DNA from: Acanthaster planci
Lineage: Eukaryota; Echinodermata; Asteroidea; Valvatida; Acanthasteridae
DNA: 64,000 nt
Reading direction: 5' to 3'
Assembly: GCF_001949145.1 (NCBI RefSeq)
Contig: NW_019091521.1
Coordinates: 1,010,710-1,074,709 of the forward strand
Part shown: piece after piece, positions 37,999 through 49,730 of the stretch
How the letters are laid out: each line of letters begins with the position of its first letter
Numbering within the stretch: position 1 is the stretch's first letter
Notes under the pieces: generated by a model
Told to the model about the DNA's origin: nothing
The model's input: the letters and a program-made list of their open reading frames with translations, nothing else
Database searches by the model: none
Program-made: the position numbers and the translations under genes

Positions 37999-40900
37999 TC
38001 ATACCAGACCTTTCAGTTTCTTGTAGAGCTTCCTGGCCTCATCCCAGAACAGGAGGCTCAGGACCGTGTGAGGGGCAGTCCGAAACCAGGACGCTGACCA
38101 GCCTTTGTAGAAGCCAAAGAGCCCCTCCTTCTTGTAGATCTTGGCCAGGCAGTCGGCAAAGCCGCTGTAGTACACGCCCTTCCCGCCGGTGTCCAGGCCC
38201 TGGTTGTACAGCCGTGTACTGATGACGTCGAAGGGCGTCATGACGCACACTACTGCCACGCCGCTGGCCATGCTGGCGAAGAGCGGGACGGCGACACTTT
38301 GGGGGTGGAAGAACTGGGGACAAAGCACATACGAATGGGCTCAGTCACCATCAACAATTCACCAGTTTGCCAGTTTACCAATTTAGACATTTCAAACAGT
38401 CGAATATGAAAGTTCCAACATAGAATAACAAATTTTGGCATAAAACAGGCATTTTACACAGAAAGGTCTCTATCTTTAAAACTGAGCTTGCAATAACTCA
38501 TGTGCCTGATTTGGACACACTACATTGCCCATGGAAAACAAAGAGTTTACACTGGCCTTAACTTTTTTGGGGTGTTACAGAGAACAAGTACTGTATTAAT
38601 TACTTTGTAAACTCTTGTCACTTGCTCTCCAGCTCAAAAGCAACTGAGCAATGGCACCACTCAATTTCTGCTGGCCACTTACATTCGTTTTTAAAACCAT
38701 TTCTTTAGAAGTTGAGAATGTCGAGAGCTGTGCAGCCGAGCCGAAGGACACCCGCACCATGGCAGCAGTGGCCCCCCTCCATAAGCCGGTAACTCCGCCC
38801 TCGCGGAAGATGTGCAGAACTGCAGCTGTGAAGCTGGTGTGCTGGTGTTGGTAACCCACAGCTATAACGCTGTGGGACTGCGCCTGCAGGTGTGTTTTTA
38901 CCTGAGCGTTGAAAGGAAAACTCGCCACAATAAAATATCAAATTAACACGAGGTACAAAGAACACCTTAATCATCTTAAATGGTAGCTACAATCCATTTT
39001 TTTCAATACAAACCTTCAATATGCACCACTGTGTCTCGGTTAACCTCATTTTCAACTTTTGTTTCACTATATCAATGGGGTAGTTTACTGCCTTTTTGAT
39101 TTTTATGCTATTTCCATATTCATCAGCATGAACTGTGATGTCATCTCAGGAAGAAAGCCTCAATGTTACGTTGGTTTTTACCCCAAAATCCTGCATTTTT
39201 GTAGATTTTTCCGGACTCAGTTTTCTCTTCTTTGCGGATGCATCATGGTTTACATGCATACATGTAGCAATCGGAAAGCGTCAATCCTCTCAGAAATATT
39301 TTCAGTTAGTAAATTCTGGGTTCCAAATTTGAACAGAAAAGCGAGGGTACTCTTATGTCTTCCCTAGATAACTTCACGGCAACAGCGCCCTCAGTTGTCT
39401 ACATGTAGGAAAGGATGGATAATTTTAACCGTTTTAAAAAGTGCACTTTTCAATGCATTTAACAAAATAAGAATGTAAAAGAGTTTTCATGTACTGAAGA
39501 AAATTACACAGTTGAGTTAAAATGTGCCTGACAAAAATCCCTTACAGCTATGTACATGTGTACTTTCTCCAACTCTGTACTACAGTTGTACCAAAGTCTG
39601 CGGCAGGAATTGGACCAGCAATCTACAGCACTAGGTCCCTTTCAGTGAACCATCCAGCCTTGCATAGACCTTGATCAATCAGAACTGTTGATGTCTTTGC
39701 AATGCCTATGATCAATAATACATGTACATATGCAGGTTCCTTGTCAACATTCGGTGTAGGTCTGTCCATCAGTTAACTAAAACCAAACTTGGACGGTCAG
39801 TGTTTGCCTGTTCTAAATTTACAAGCCCCTAATTTGGGTTTTACAATAATCTCTAACACTGGTGAACTATATGTCATTTTCACATGTCCTCAGATTATTT
39901 ATTTATTATATCTGTTCATCCAACAGCGCTCTTAATACCAACTACAGGATGAAGTGACAATGAAGAAGACAATAAACAAACGTTCAGTTTTGAGGTGCAA
40001 GGAAAACCCCAGACAAATATTCCTGGGAAAACCCAAGGAATTAGGTTGGGACTGAAAATCCAATCAACATGCTGACCTAGGCGGGATTTGGAACCTGGGT
40101 CGCAGTGGTGGAAAGCGAGGAAAGAGCCACTACACCAACCTGACTCCCCTTATGGCCTAAGAATACAATAATTAATGTCAGGTTTAAACTTATTCTGGTA
40201 AAAGACCGGCAGTTTTTAACCTTGGCTGGGAAGGGACTGTACCAGTAGATATTAACAATCCTAGATGAAACCCTATCATCCATTTGAAAGCCCCTGATTA
40301 CATGTAATTCCCCCATTAAAAACACTACTAGGTGAACAAAAAAGCAGACCAAAAGGCAGAAAAATCACAGAATATAACTGTCAATCAATTTTTAGCTTAC
40401 ATGTATAAAATGTACTGCTCTATTTTAAGACTTATTTCATGACACCCTACAGTATGTAAAAAGGCTACAGTGTGATCCGTCCTATGGAGTGTTCTATTAT
40501 GAATGGTGTGCTCCACTACTAAATTGCTACATGTAACTCACTTCTCACTGCTGTACTACCTGTTTAGTTCATTCTGAGAAAATTGAAAGAAATACATTCT
40601 TTCCTGGGACTTTTCTGTTCTTGTCTGCTTCTGGAGTCAAGATCTTTCCATTTCCGGTCCTTACCATATAGAAAGGACTGCTGATAAATGCCCCCGTGCA
40701 GCCTGCAAATGCCCCTGCCGCCACGCTCCGCAACACGCTGACTTCCCCCTTGGCATTCCTGGTCAGTCCCAGGTTGACCAGGCATTGGTAGCTGCCCAGC
40801 CGCACCCCGTTCATGAAGAGCTGGTACCAGAGGGCAGGCACCAGCCCCTTCTGCAGCGCCCGCAGCCCGTCCACCCGGCCGATGGTGTAGAAGGCGTGGA

Positions 40901-41057
40901 AGACGTGGCGGTAGTGCCGGTGGTAGGTGCCCCGGGCCTTTAGCTCCCCCTGCAGCTGCATGCGCGTCTTGACCACCTCCAGAGGGTTGCTGAAGAGGCA
41001 GGCCCCGCAGGCCGCCACGCCTCCGAGGAAGAACTCGGAGACATTGGCGCTAGACAT
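37999..41057 (-). CDS. SLC25A35: Mitochondrial solute carrier, SLC25A34/SLC25A35 type
   Basis: Three minus-strand exons, 40665-41057, 38683-38901 and 37999-38313 (TGA), join in phase 0 and encode 308 residues; human SLC25A35 has 300. The N-terminus ([20 protein letters not shown], then [14 protein letters not shown]) is near the vertebrate sequence. The three mitochondrial-carrier repeats carry the signatures [21 protein letters not shown] and [13 protein letters not shown], and the C-terminus includes [13 protein letters not shown]. Carriers of this group lie in the inner mitochondrial membrane. A34/A35 resemble yeast Oac1, and their substrates are poorly defined. A minus-strand acceptor at about 41085 (TTAATTTCAG) and a donor near 42271 (CACA/GTGAGT) suggest a non-coding first exon around 42.3-42.4 kb. 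Distinguishing A34 from A35 needs a tree; A35 is my preference. Confidence 0.92.
38902..40664 (-). other. First coding intron of the SLC25 gene; contains a SINE
   Basis: The intron of about 1.76 kb contains the tRNA-derived SINE at about 39955-40160. Otherwise it is AT-rich sequence in which I see no gene. Confidence 0.5.
39955..40160 (-). mobile_element. tRNA-derived SINE, copy 2 (SLC25 intron)
   Basis: On the minus strand the element starts near 40160 with TGGTGTAGTGG (A box) and AGGTTCCAAATCCC (B box). The body then carries TTTTCAGTCCCAACCTAATT, CTTGGGTTTTCCCAGG and GGGGTTTTCCTTG, shared with the plus-strand copy at 44.47 kb. Confidence 0.7.
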
Positions 41058-42554
41058 GGTAGAGTTGCAGCAAGCCTGACATGTCTGAAATTAACCAGAC
41101 CACAACTCAATTCTAAAAGCTTTCTTCCAACTTTCTGTATGCAGAGGGTTTCCCCCGATAGTCCTCAGTTGTATTTGTAAGGCTCAGTTAAAGTTAAAGT
41201 AAAAGTTTCTTGTCAGCCAATAAGTTTTTTATTCTTTTTCAATCACTTATGGCTTGAATTGATTTAACGACAGATTTTTTCTCCCTTTTTTTCAATAAAG
41301 AAGCTGGCAGTCTCTACAGCACTGGAGTTTATCCATATTAAAGTCTTTCCAATCCACATCATCTTGTCAACTCTTTTGTACATTCATCCCACATTTATTC
41401 TCTTACTGAGAATGCTTGAGAATTTTTGGGTTCAAGATATTTTTTTTGTATTATTATATTGTTTCCTTTTACCGTTTTCACAAAGAGATTTTTGTTACTT
41501 AAAAACAAACTTTCACCAAATAATTAATACATTGACCGATTAATCTGGCTATAAAATAATAGCCAAGGGACTACGAAGAAGCAGACATTTTTTCCTTTAA
41601 AGATGGCACATTAATTTGCCCAGGGTGTATGGCAGATTTTCGCGACTCTTGCTTGTTGTGTCAAAACTGAGATTTTATGTATCAAGTTTAACATCAATTA
41701 GTGTTCAATCCAAGAGATCATACATGAATATTATCTTTATGCATACTATTTCCAACATGAGAAAAATTATAGCGAAACAGAGCTCAATATGCATGTTGAC
41801 AGCCTTTAAAACTGAATTAATTCCAATATAAACTAAGTTACTCTCAAGAGAAAAGCAGTTCTTTAAGGAACTGAATACAGCAGGGAATTGATTAAAATTT
41901 ACACCCACAAAGCCACAACAATGTGTACATAAAAATATGTGTGTACATGTAGCCTTTTGTAGGGCTGGCCAAAATAATACACGTACATGTTTCTTCATCC
42001 TAAAAAATAGCTTGTGGTGAAAAAAGAAAAAAACAAAACAAACAACAAGAACTAAGGGATCAAGGTTTTGAAACCAAACCTACATGTAACCGTGCTAACA
42101 GTTAAAGCTGCTTAACAGATTTTGTTGTAAGCAGATGATAAGCCCACACATGTACATGCAGAATTGCAACAACCAACTCATTAAGTCAGACAGAGAGCTA
42201 GAGAGGGAGGGGGGACAGGGGGAGATGTGACTGGGGAGTAACAGGCGGGGTGCTGTGCTGTGTAACTCACTGTGACAGATTGCGAGACTTAGAAATTCCC
42301 CGCCATCGAAACTGGTCAAACCAAGACGCAGAGCAAGTGGGGTCATTGGTCTTGACTCATGCTCAATATGATGAACACAAGAGGCATGAACGGAGCGATC
42401 GTCGCCAGATGGAAACGAGAGATTGGTGAGCAAAAATCTCATTTTCTTAAAAAATACTATGTCTCATGCTCTGGAACCTTGCTCATCCCTTTTTAAGAGC
42501 TACAATTTCACTCAGGTGTGCTGTCAGGGAAAATTTGATTTAATACTATTAAAT

Positions 42555-42628
42555 GGGTGAATGATTCGCACAAGTAACAAGCTATTAATAACTACATGTA
42601 GCTTGTTACACCTGCGAATCATTCACCT
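42555..42628. repeat. Near-perfect inverted repeat, 29-bp arms, 16-bp loop
   Basis: Arm 1 (42555-42583) contains GGTGAATGATTCGCA and GTAACAAGCT. Arm 2 (42600-42628) is its reverse complement with about three mismatches. The loop is ATTAATAACTACATGT. It could fold as a cruciform or RNA hairpin or be a foldback element; I see no gene in it. Confidence 0.85.
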
Positions 42629-42929
42629 ATCAAGTTCGATTCCAAAAACCTGAAAACCCATAGGCCTTGTCCTGATACTGGTGATAGTGTTATGACACCA
42701 TGTAGGCAGGCCTAAACTGTATTGACTTGAAGTCACAAGGAGTAAGACGGAGTAGTGACTTTAATCATGACCGTCACCATGCCATCCTTATCGCTATGAC
42801 ACTAATACTGCAAGAGTGGTTTTGCACAAAAGTAGCAGTACAAAGGCATCATGGGAAGGAAAAGGGCCAAACATCCCCTTTTCCCTTCCCATAATGCCTA
42901 TAATAAAGAGGGATATGAAACTCTTTCCT

Positions 42930-43177
42930 GGGCCGTTTTCCAATACTCAGCTTTGTCTACGTCTCAGGCTTCGTTCAAAAACCAATCCCCGACTGTGGGC
43001 CTAAAGCATTTAAATTACATTAGATTACTGTAATTTTTGGCTTTCTTGAATCTTGTTTGATGTTCTGTGGCACTATTAGACTGATTAGTGCGCTTACACT
43101 TTACAGCTTCAAAGTCAGCTAGTAAAAAACAGTTGAAGCCTCAGACGGAGCCGAAGTTGAGTATTGGAAAACGGCCC
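42930..43177. mobile_element. MITE with about 43-bp terminal inverted repeats (GGGCCGTTTTCC)
   Basis: The left end GGGCCGTTTTCCAATACTCA and the reverse complement of the right end start identically, and the similarity continues for about 43 bases to CAGGCTTC/GAGGCTTC. The element is about 248 bp, with no coding capacity. A clear target-site duplication is not visible. A decayed relative lies at 37318-37553. Confidence 0.75.
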
Positions 43178-44469
43178 AAGCTTTGTCTGGACATAACGGT
43201 CTAACCACTAAAATGGCGTTTGATAAGTGTATTCTTTCGCTGAAGAAAAACCAAAAAAAGTCTTTCAAAACAGCAAACTCACCCCTGTTCAAGCCACAGT
43301 TCTCCTACCCCCAATCTCACGTGTCTTGATTTCGCAGGCAACCTGCTGATCCTACATAAAATTTATGTACATGTACACCGCCCTCAATTGTTCACCTAAA
43401 TTGAGGAGGAGAGGCGGATCCGAGCATAACACATGAACCCGTTTTATTGTATTGGGGGACTGTGAAGGTGGGGTTTTATTTCCAGTTACAAATGTTTTTC
43501 TCTTCTTTCGCATGACTATTGTTTACTTAAGTGATGTGTCCCATTATCTTACTAAATGTTTGCTGTTGGAATTAAATGAAAAATTTTCCCAACGCGGTCG
43601 TTTTCGGCCCGTCTTGACGTAGCCGGACGTATTTTTGGGGGGGGGGGGGTTGAATTAAAATTAATCCGATACGGAACCCCACGAAGCAGAATGATAACAA
43701 TGGAGCAGATCGTGACATGGCCTCAAGATCTTACTTTTGTTGCTTTTTTTTCTGTTGCATGACAGCAAAGATTCCGTCTGAGCTGCACCGATGTTTACTC
43801 AAGGAATCGTCCATAAATTGATGCAACTTTGGTGACTTTCAACACAGTTATTACTTAACAAAATCGAGTCTGTTTTCGACCGGACATAATTTCAATATCG
43901 AAGTGTTTTATTGCATAAAAAGAAGGAACATGATCAATGTGAAACGAAGCGACGGAACACATGCATTAAACCTACATCTATTTTGTTTTGAAATAAACAC
44001 TGCATCTAAATCGAGAAGCAGCACCTATGAGCAGCGCCTATAGCGTACCATTATACGGATGGGAACAATTATTGATTCCTCCAAAATAGCCAAGTCAGCC
44101 CGAGTGCCAAGATTATTTTTGTTGAAAATCTTCACGTGAGAACGCACTAACGAGTTGCAAAGTATACAGTATTGTTTTTTTTTTCATGAGCTTGGCTATT
44201 CTAATGAACCAAATGTAAAATTTGGAGACCAGGCTTACATGCATTTCCCTCAAACTCGGCTTTCTTCGTGCCATGAAAGACTTCAAAGTCCGCTATTTTT
44301 TGTGTGTGTTTGGGGGGGTACTCTTACGTTCATAATAAATGTCATTGAACCTCTGCAAACATTTCTAAGGGAGGAAAACAAACAAATACAACTTAGAAAA
44401 TTTAATTTCAAAGTTGAAACAAAGTCTTCTCAGGTTGGCAAAATACTTTGTTTGGTTTGTTTTTTCTGA

Positions 44470-44705
44470 ATTGCCTTTCACCTCTGCAGCCTGGGTTTGA
44501 TCCCGGCTTGGGCCTAAGGTGGATTGGGTTTTCAGTCCGTACAAACCTGATTCCGTGGGTTTTACCCATACTTTTTTTTCCCAGGGGGTTTCCTCCCACC
44601 TGTAAAACTGTAACTGCTCCTTATTGTCTCCTCTATGGAGATAGGTGGATGTGGGTCGTTTGGCAGTTGCTTGATGAAGCGCCCTTGTACGCCATCGACT
44701 AGACC
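44470..44705 (+). mobile_element. tRNA-derived SINE, copy 3
   Basis: A B-box-like GGGTTTGATCCC lies near 44491. The body reads TTGGGTTTTCAGTCCGTACA, then CCGTGGGTTTTACCC, then CAGGGGGTTTCCTCCCACC. The tail GGGTCGTTTGGCAG matches the tail of the minus-strand copy at 14.5 kb. The A-box region is weak, so the head may be truncated. Confidence 0.65.
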
Positions 44706-45255
44706 ACGTTTAATTACCTTCATTGTACAGCGCATTTGAACGTGACTGTGTAAAAGTTGCCCTTTATAAATTAAGAACTTGTTATCATTAGTGAAATGTT
44801 TTCATATTGCGAATTATTAGGATATAGATATTTTTGGGGGTAGGCTCAATAAGGGACCCCCCAAATTGGAAGTTCTTTGTGTAACCTTTTATTGCCTATA
44901 AGCCCTCAAAATTTAGCCTCATCGTTCATATGGACAATAAAAGGTACAGGAAAAAGCTGTTCTTCCTATGATAAAAAAGTACGATGGCCCCTATTGGCCC
45001 GGGATTCGCCAGGATTATTGTTAATAGTGTAGCTGATGCACCCCACTTTCCATGTGCTAAAAAGTTAGACAGTAACTACTTTACCACATTTCTAGTACCA
45101 AAAGAAAAGAAAAAAAATCAGAACAAAACTAAACCAAGGTAAACAAAAAAAAACAACAAAAGCAAAAGGCAGACAGACATTATTGGAAAAAATCATGCGA
45201 GTCGTCGAGTTAGTTTCGTTTAGCCGGAAGAGGTCTCCATCGATGCTGGGAAGTT

Positions 45256-47477
45256 TTAACGATCGACTAGGGATAGGTCCACACATGCTGTGATATGCTG
45301 GCCGCCAGTGACATCACTGACAGTCACTCGGTACCGGACCAGGTCAGCATTAGACACGCAGTCGGAGAAATCCAAGGTAAGAGGCAATGCCAAGTCTTGG
45401 GAGAAAATAGGAAACAGAGAAAAACTAGTAACCCTTTTCGATGATCAGAATAAATGAGTAATTAATATCAGTTCACTGGCTTCAGAAATCCATGCTCACT
45501 TTCTGCAGGGGAACTTGAGTAACTGGCACACGTATTTTTTTTCAAATGTTAAACTTCAGAACAGATAACTCAGGTGAAATGTTAAAAAACTGCTTTGGGA
45601 ACAAAATGTCAATCTCATGCTCAACGTAGTGACGGTTTTTATGAGCATGATATGTGCAATATACAGTGTTGCTGTAAGTTACGCACATCAAAAGTAGTTT
45701 CCAGAGGGCTCCTCACCTTGCTGAGATGCCGCATAGAGCACATTGAAATTCATATCCGTGACTTCGATTCGAAGTTCGGGGCTGGAGGCGTTGTTATACT
45801 TGACACTGATCACTGTGGGAAAAGGAGGAAACAAGGGGAGTTGGTAGAGTGTTAGTGACCAGCCGCAGATCCAAGGAGGCCGGGGTGGATTGTGCCAGTC
45901 TTCCCCTGTAAAGTTAGACACACAGAGAGAGGGAGTGTACCCCGGGGGGAGGGGGTAGCTTGCAAATCAAGACAAATTATTTCCCGGGGTAACGTGGCCC
46001 CAAGCTAGTCCGAGTATTCTGGACCCCACAAATCGCCTTTTTAACATTTGGATGGTGGTGCGATGGTAGTCCAAACATAGGCTTTCCATCCCATCATTTC
46101 ACCGAAAATAGCTCGTGCCCCGAATCAAAATCCTTCGAATTCAACTCGAATTCAACTCCAGAACCGTCCTTAAACTGCCTAATGCCTCCGGCTTTGGATT
46201 AAGCAAGAATCTCAGTCTCAGTGCAATAGTCTGAAGAAAGCTGTGTGCGTATATTTATACCTTAAGAAAAGCGACGCGGACAAAACAAGTACAATCCTTG
46301 TTTGACACGAAAAACCTCTCTACCTATTTTATTTTAACGGATAATGTTATTTTTTGTCGGCAAACCTTAATAAGTTTTCTTTATAAAGCGAAACACATGA
46401 GCAAAATATAATGAGTGCATGGGGGACAACAAACAAGTTTAATCAAGTACCAGGGAGCCGCGCATACGTGGGGCTGGGGACGTCATTCCCGGGGGACAAT
46501 ATTCTAATAGAGACCACTGTCTCCGTTATGCAAGGCGGACAAAATAGCCTGGGACAAAGCGTTCCGGTATAGACACAATATCCCAGACAAGCCGGGCGTT
46601 TTAATGCAGGGGCATGGCTGGGGTGAGCAACCTGTTAGGAAACTTTCAATCAGCACTCCATGGGTGTCTATCACCACCCACTGCATTTAAAAAGTGTAAA
46701 ACATGTTTCACAACACAACATCATAACAATGATACTCACGTCTGGTTCCGTTGAGGACTTCGTACGAGCAGATGCTTCCATAGCACCACCGATAACGCTC
46801 ATCCAGGTCATTCAAATTTCCTTCACACTCTGTCAACCAAAATTAAATTACAGGCATGTAATTCATCGGTGCATCACTTCACGAAATGTTGCAGCATCAT
46901 GAGTCAACAATGCCATCAAAACGACCCCCCCAATGTGAGAAAAGTGACGTTAGAGGTTTGCTGAACTGCAAAGACTCACCTGTTTGTATCGGCGCTATGT
47001 CCTCCAGCTCATGAATTAAACGTTTAAACAGCTCCGTTTCCAACACTCCCTGATCCTGGAAGAAGCAGAACCGTTATTTAATATTTGAGCAAACCACTAA
47101 AATCACAGAGTTCGCAGCTACTCCAATCGGAAGAGGTCACTTGCTCGCTCAAAAATAATTGTTGGTTACATTTAGACAGCGAGCACGCCTGTGGGATTAG
47201 ATTTCAGCTTCACCTATGTAACAGTTTAATCTTTTTTGTAATGGTGTTCTGTTTGACGTTAGGTGAGGGATTCCAATGGTCGGGGAGGAAATAAAAGTAT
47301 CGCTGTACAGTTCTACTTGGAATGTTGGACCTCGTCTTTCCCATCAAATTGAATTGAAACAACATCAAAGTGGAAAAAAGTAATAGCGATAATAGGCCTA
47401 ACCTTATACGGAAGAGCAGATACGACCTGAATCAGGATCAGGCACAGACCCAGCGATATCATCAAGAAACGAGACAT
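45256..47477 (-). CDS. Small secreted cysteine-containing protein, family unrecognised
   Basis: Five minus-strand exons, 47403-47477, 46980-47055, 46740-46829, 45717-45812 and 45256-45395 (TAA), join without a phase error and encode 158 residues. Four of the five introns are flanked by clean signals (GTGAG donors in three, acceptors preceded by pyrimidines); the first donor is GTTAGG. Residues 1-21 form a clear signal peptide (MSRFLMISLGLCLILI, cleavage near VVSA). The mature part has five cysteines (52, 66, 71, 125, 150), two N-glycosylation sequons (Asn77 in NGT and Asn88 in NAS) and alternating hydrophobic stretches such as LRIEVTDMNFNVLY and YRVTVSDV that suggest a beta-rich domain. The odd cysteine count allows a disulfide-linked dimer. 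I do not recognise the family and assign no function. Its individual exons are 75-140 bases, too short to stand out as long open frames. Confidence 0.75.
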
Positions 47478-48503
47478 CTTCAAGTTTCTTCAGGGTTGCC
47501 TGAGCTTGTCTTACTGAATAAATTTTCCCTACCGACGGACAGCGTGAACGTCTCTCAGTACACCGTTGCAAATACTGCCAGTCCTTTCTCGTATTACGGT
47601 ATGCATTATGAACAGAACAGTGGCCTTTCGGCAGTTTGTTGTCACGGTGCAATGTTGCGTGACATTGGCCTATGCAAATTATCAAGTATCACTTCTGGCA
47701 GGGACACTCACCAGCTCTCAAAAGCTCGTTTTTGTGTGTGTTTGATGCATGTTCTTTATATTAAAGTGAGAGAGTTCACTTTTTGAAAGCCAAAGTAAAT
47801 AGCTGGCATTTGTTTGACAGTTTTTTGTTTGTGTGTAGGTGCAGGGTGCAGGAGTTCGTGCAGTCTGTAAAGGCATTGTTGAGTTACGAGCCTCAAGGGC
47901 ATGCAATTTAGAAACAGCCGAGTTGTGCTGCTTACTCAAGTTGAAGCTGTCATTGGGATGATAGGCTGTTGTTCAGTCTGGACGAAAATGACGCCACAGT
48001 CATTTGGATTTCGATATTCTGCTGTGAATAGCCTTGATCAAGGCGTTGGGCGATGATTTTGACAACCCCACCAGGTTTGCTTTTAAACACGTACGGTACA
48101 TTGCACTCGGGCCGTTATGTTTGGCGAGTGACAGCGAAGCCATTGCGCCACTCTCAGCTTGCTCAGCACAACTCATTACGCTAACGAAGGGCGCACCCGG
48201 CCCTAGCGAGAAATGGATGATATCCGGTTAGTGAGGGACTTCATCACATAGGTGGCCGTGGACGCGCCACACTCCCAAGCTCCCATTGGACAATCGCTGA
48301 AGTTGCGCGTCAACTTCCGGTTCCATGGTTCCACGTTAACGGCGATCAATGCATGTAACTCTATGTGCCGTGCATATGCTGTGGGCATGGGTGAAGCTGA
48401 AGTGATGTCACACTTACGAACCTGATTGGTCACAGTGTGTGACGTAACAGTTATCATGATACGGACAGCTGACGCACGTACATCTACGTCGTGGGGTTAT
48501 AGG

Positions 48504-48688
48504 NNNNNNNNNNNNNNNNNNNNNNNNNNNNNNNNNNNNNNNNNNNNNNNNNNNNNNNNNNNNNNNNNNNNNNNNNNNNNNNNNNNNNNNNNNNNNNNNN
48601 NNNNNNNNNNNNNNNNNNNNNNNNNNNNNNNNNNNNNNNNNNNNNNNNNNNNNNNNNNNNNNNNNNNNNNNNNNNNNNNNNNNNNNNN
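48504..48688. other. Assembly gap (N run)
   Basis: There are 185 undetermined bases in intergenic DNA. No gene model crosses it. Confidence 0.99.
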
Positions 48689-49640
48689 TTTTCTGAAGTC
48701 TAATTGCAGCCATTTTTCAAGTGGTAACCCTCAACTTTCTCGGGCACCTAGGACCATTTTTCAACCGTAGTTTTTAGCCTTTCTGCTCTCACATGAAAGC
48801 TCAAAGACCCGGGGAGTTCATCCTGGCAACGATTTACATAATCTCATCATTTTGGGGGCCAAACAATCTCCTTTTTCAAAAGATACTGTGTGTGTGTGTG
48901 TGTGGGGGGGGTACTTTTAATGCTAATGAGCTGGTCAAAAATTCTCTCTTGAATTAGCGGTCTGCACCCTTGTGTGCTTGTACCCGCCCACGTGTCGGTG
49001 GTTCGGTTTGTACGTCGGTGTACAAGGATCCGTTGTGGTTCGCCATTGTACCGAGCTAGGGTGGCAGCTCGTTTACCGTGGTTTGCGTGCGTACGCCCTG
49101 GATCTTTGCCTGGGTTTAATGGCCGGGTAAACCACCTTGGACAAGGCTACTGTGAATATTTAATGCCAAGTTCATTCTGATTTCAACTTAAGTTGTGGTC
49201 GTCAGTGCCCCCAAACTGGTAGTTCCCCGCCTCCTTTTATTTGCCAACTCGTTCGTATGCTTTTCAAACGACACAGACAAAATGGCAAACTCAGTGCCTT
49301 TAAATGTTTCATCACGTTCGACTCTGTCATTAATACATCTGGTATTGAATTCCATATCTGCCGTCGCCCGTCGTCTCTTGCTTGTTCGATCTGTCCGCCA
49401 TGCTTGACACTCATTTAGCCTAGAAGATAATTGATTCTCCAGTTGCGCCGTACTCCACTTGGAAGAAGCAATAGGCCTATCCTTTCCTTTTTTTAAAGAA
49501 TGACATCGGTAAAGAAACGTGTATGGGAAATAATAACCACATTCCTAAATAAATAGATAAATTAACAAAATAGACTTATATTACGGTAGATTGTATTTCT
49601 AAGTTGATAACTTAGTTACTCCAGACGTAGCTTTACTTGT

Positions 49641-49730
49641 GAACGGCCGATGCACGACGGGCGACGAATGACGCATGACGGGTGACGCACGACGGACGAC
49701 TGGAGACGGCCGACGCACGACGAACGACAG
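49641..49730 (+). repeat. Degenerate GACG(C)ACGACG repeat, about 90 bp
   Basis: Short units of the type GACGCACGACGG are repeated about eight to ten times with substitutions, giving a CpG-dense island in AT-rich surroundings. I see no coding or structural role. Confidence 0.7.

Larger units (their letters stand above)
41058..45255. other. Intergenic region upstream of the SLC25 gene
   Basis: No coding exon is recognised. It holds the candidate non-coding first exon of the carrier gene (ending at 42271, minus strand), a 29-bp-arm hairpin (42555-42628), a MITE with long inverted repeats (42930-43177), a G run at about 43638-43649 and a SINE at 44470-44705. The promoter of the carrier gene probably lies near 42.4 kb, but I see no distinct motif. 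Confidence 0.5.

Noticed and set aside
42095-42442. 115-codon minus-strand open frame as a gene
   Set aside because: It has no family resemblance and no supporting exons. The stretch is better explained as a candidate non-coding first exon plus intron of the SLC25 gene.
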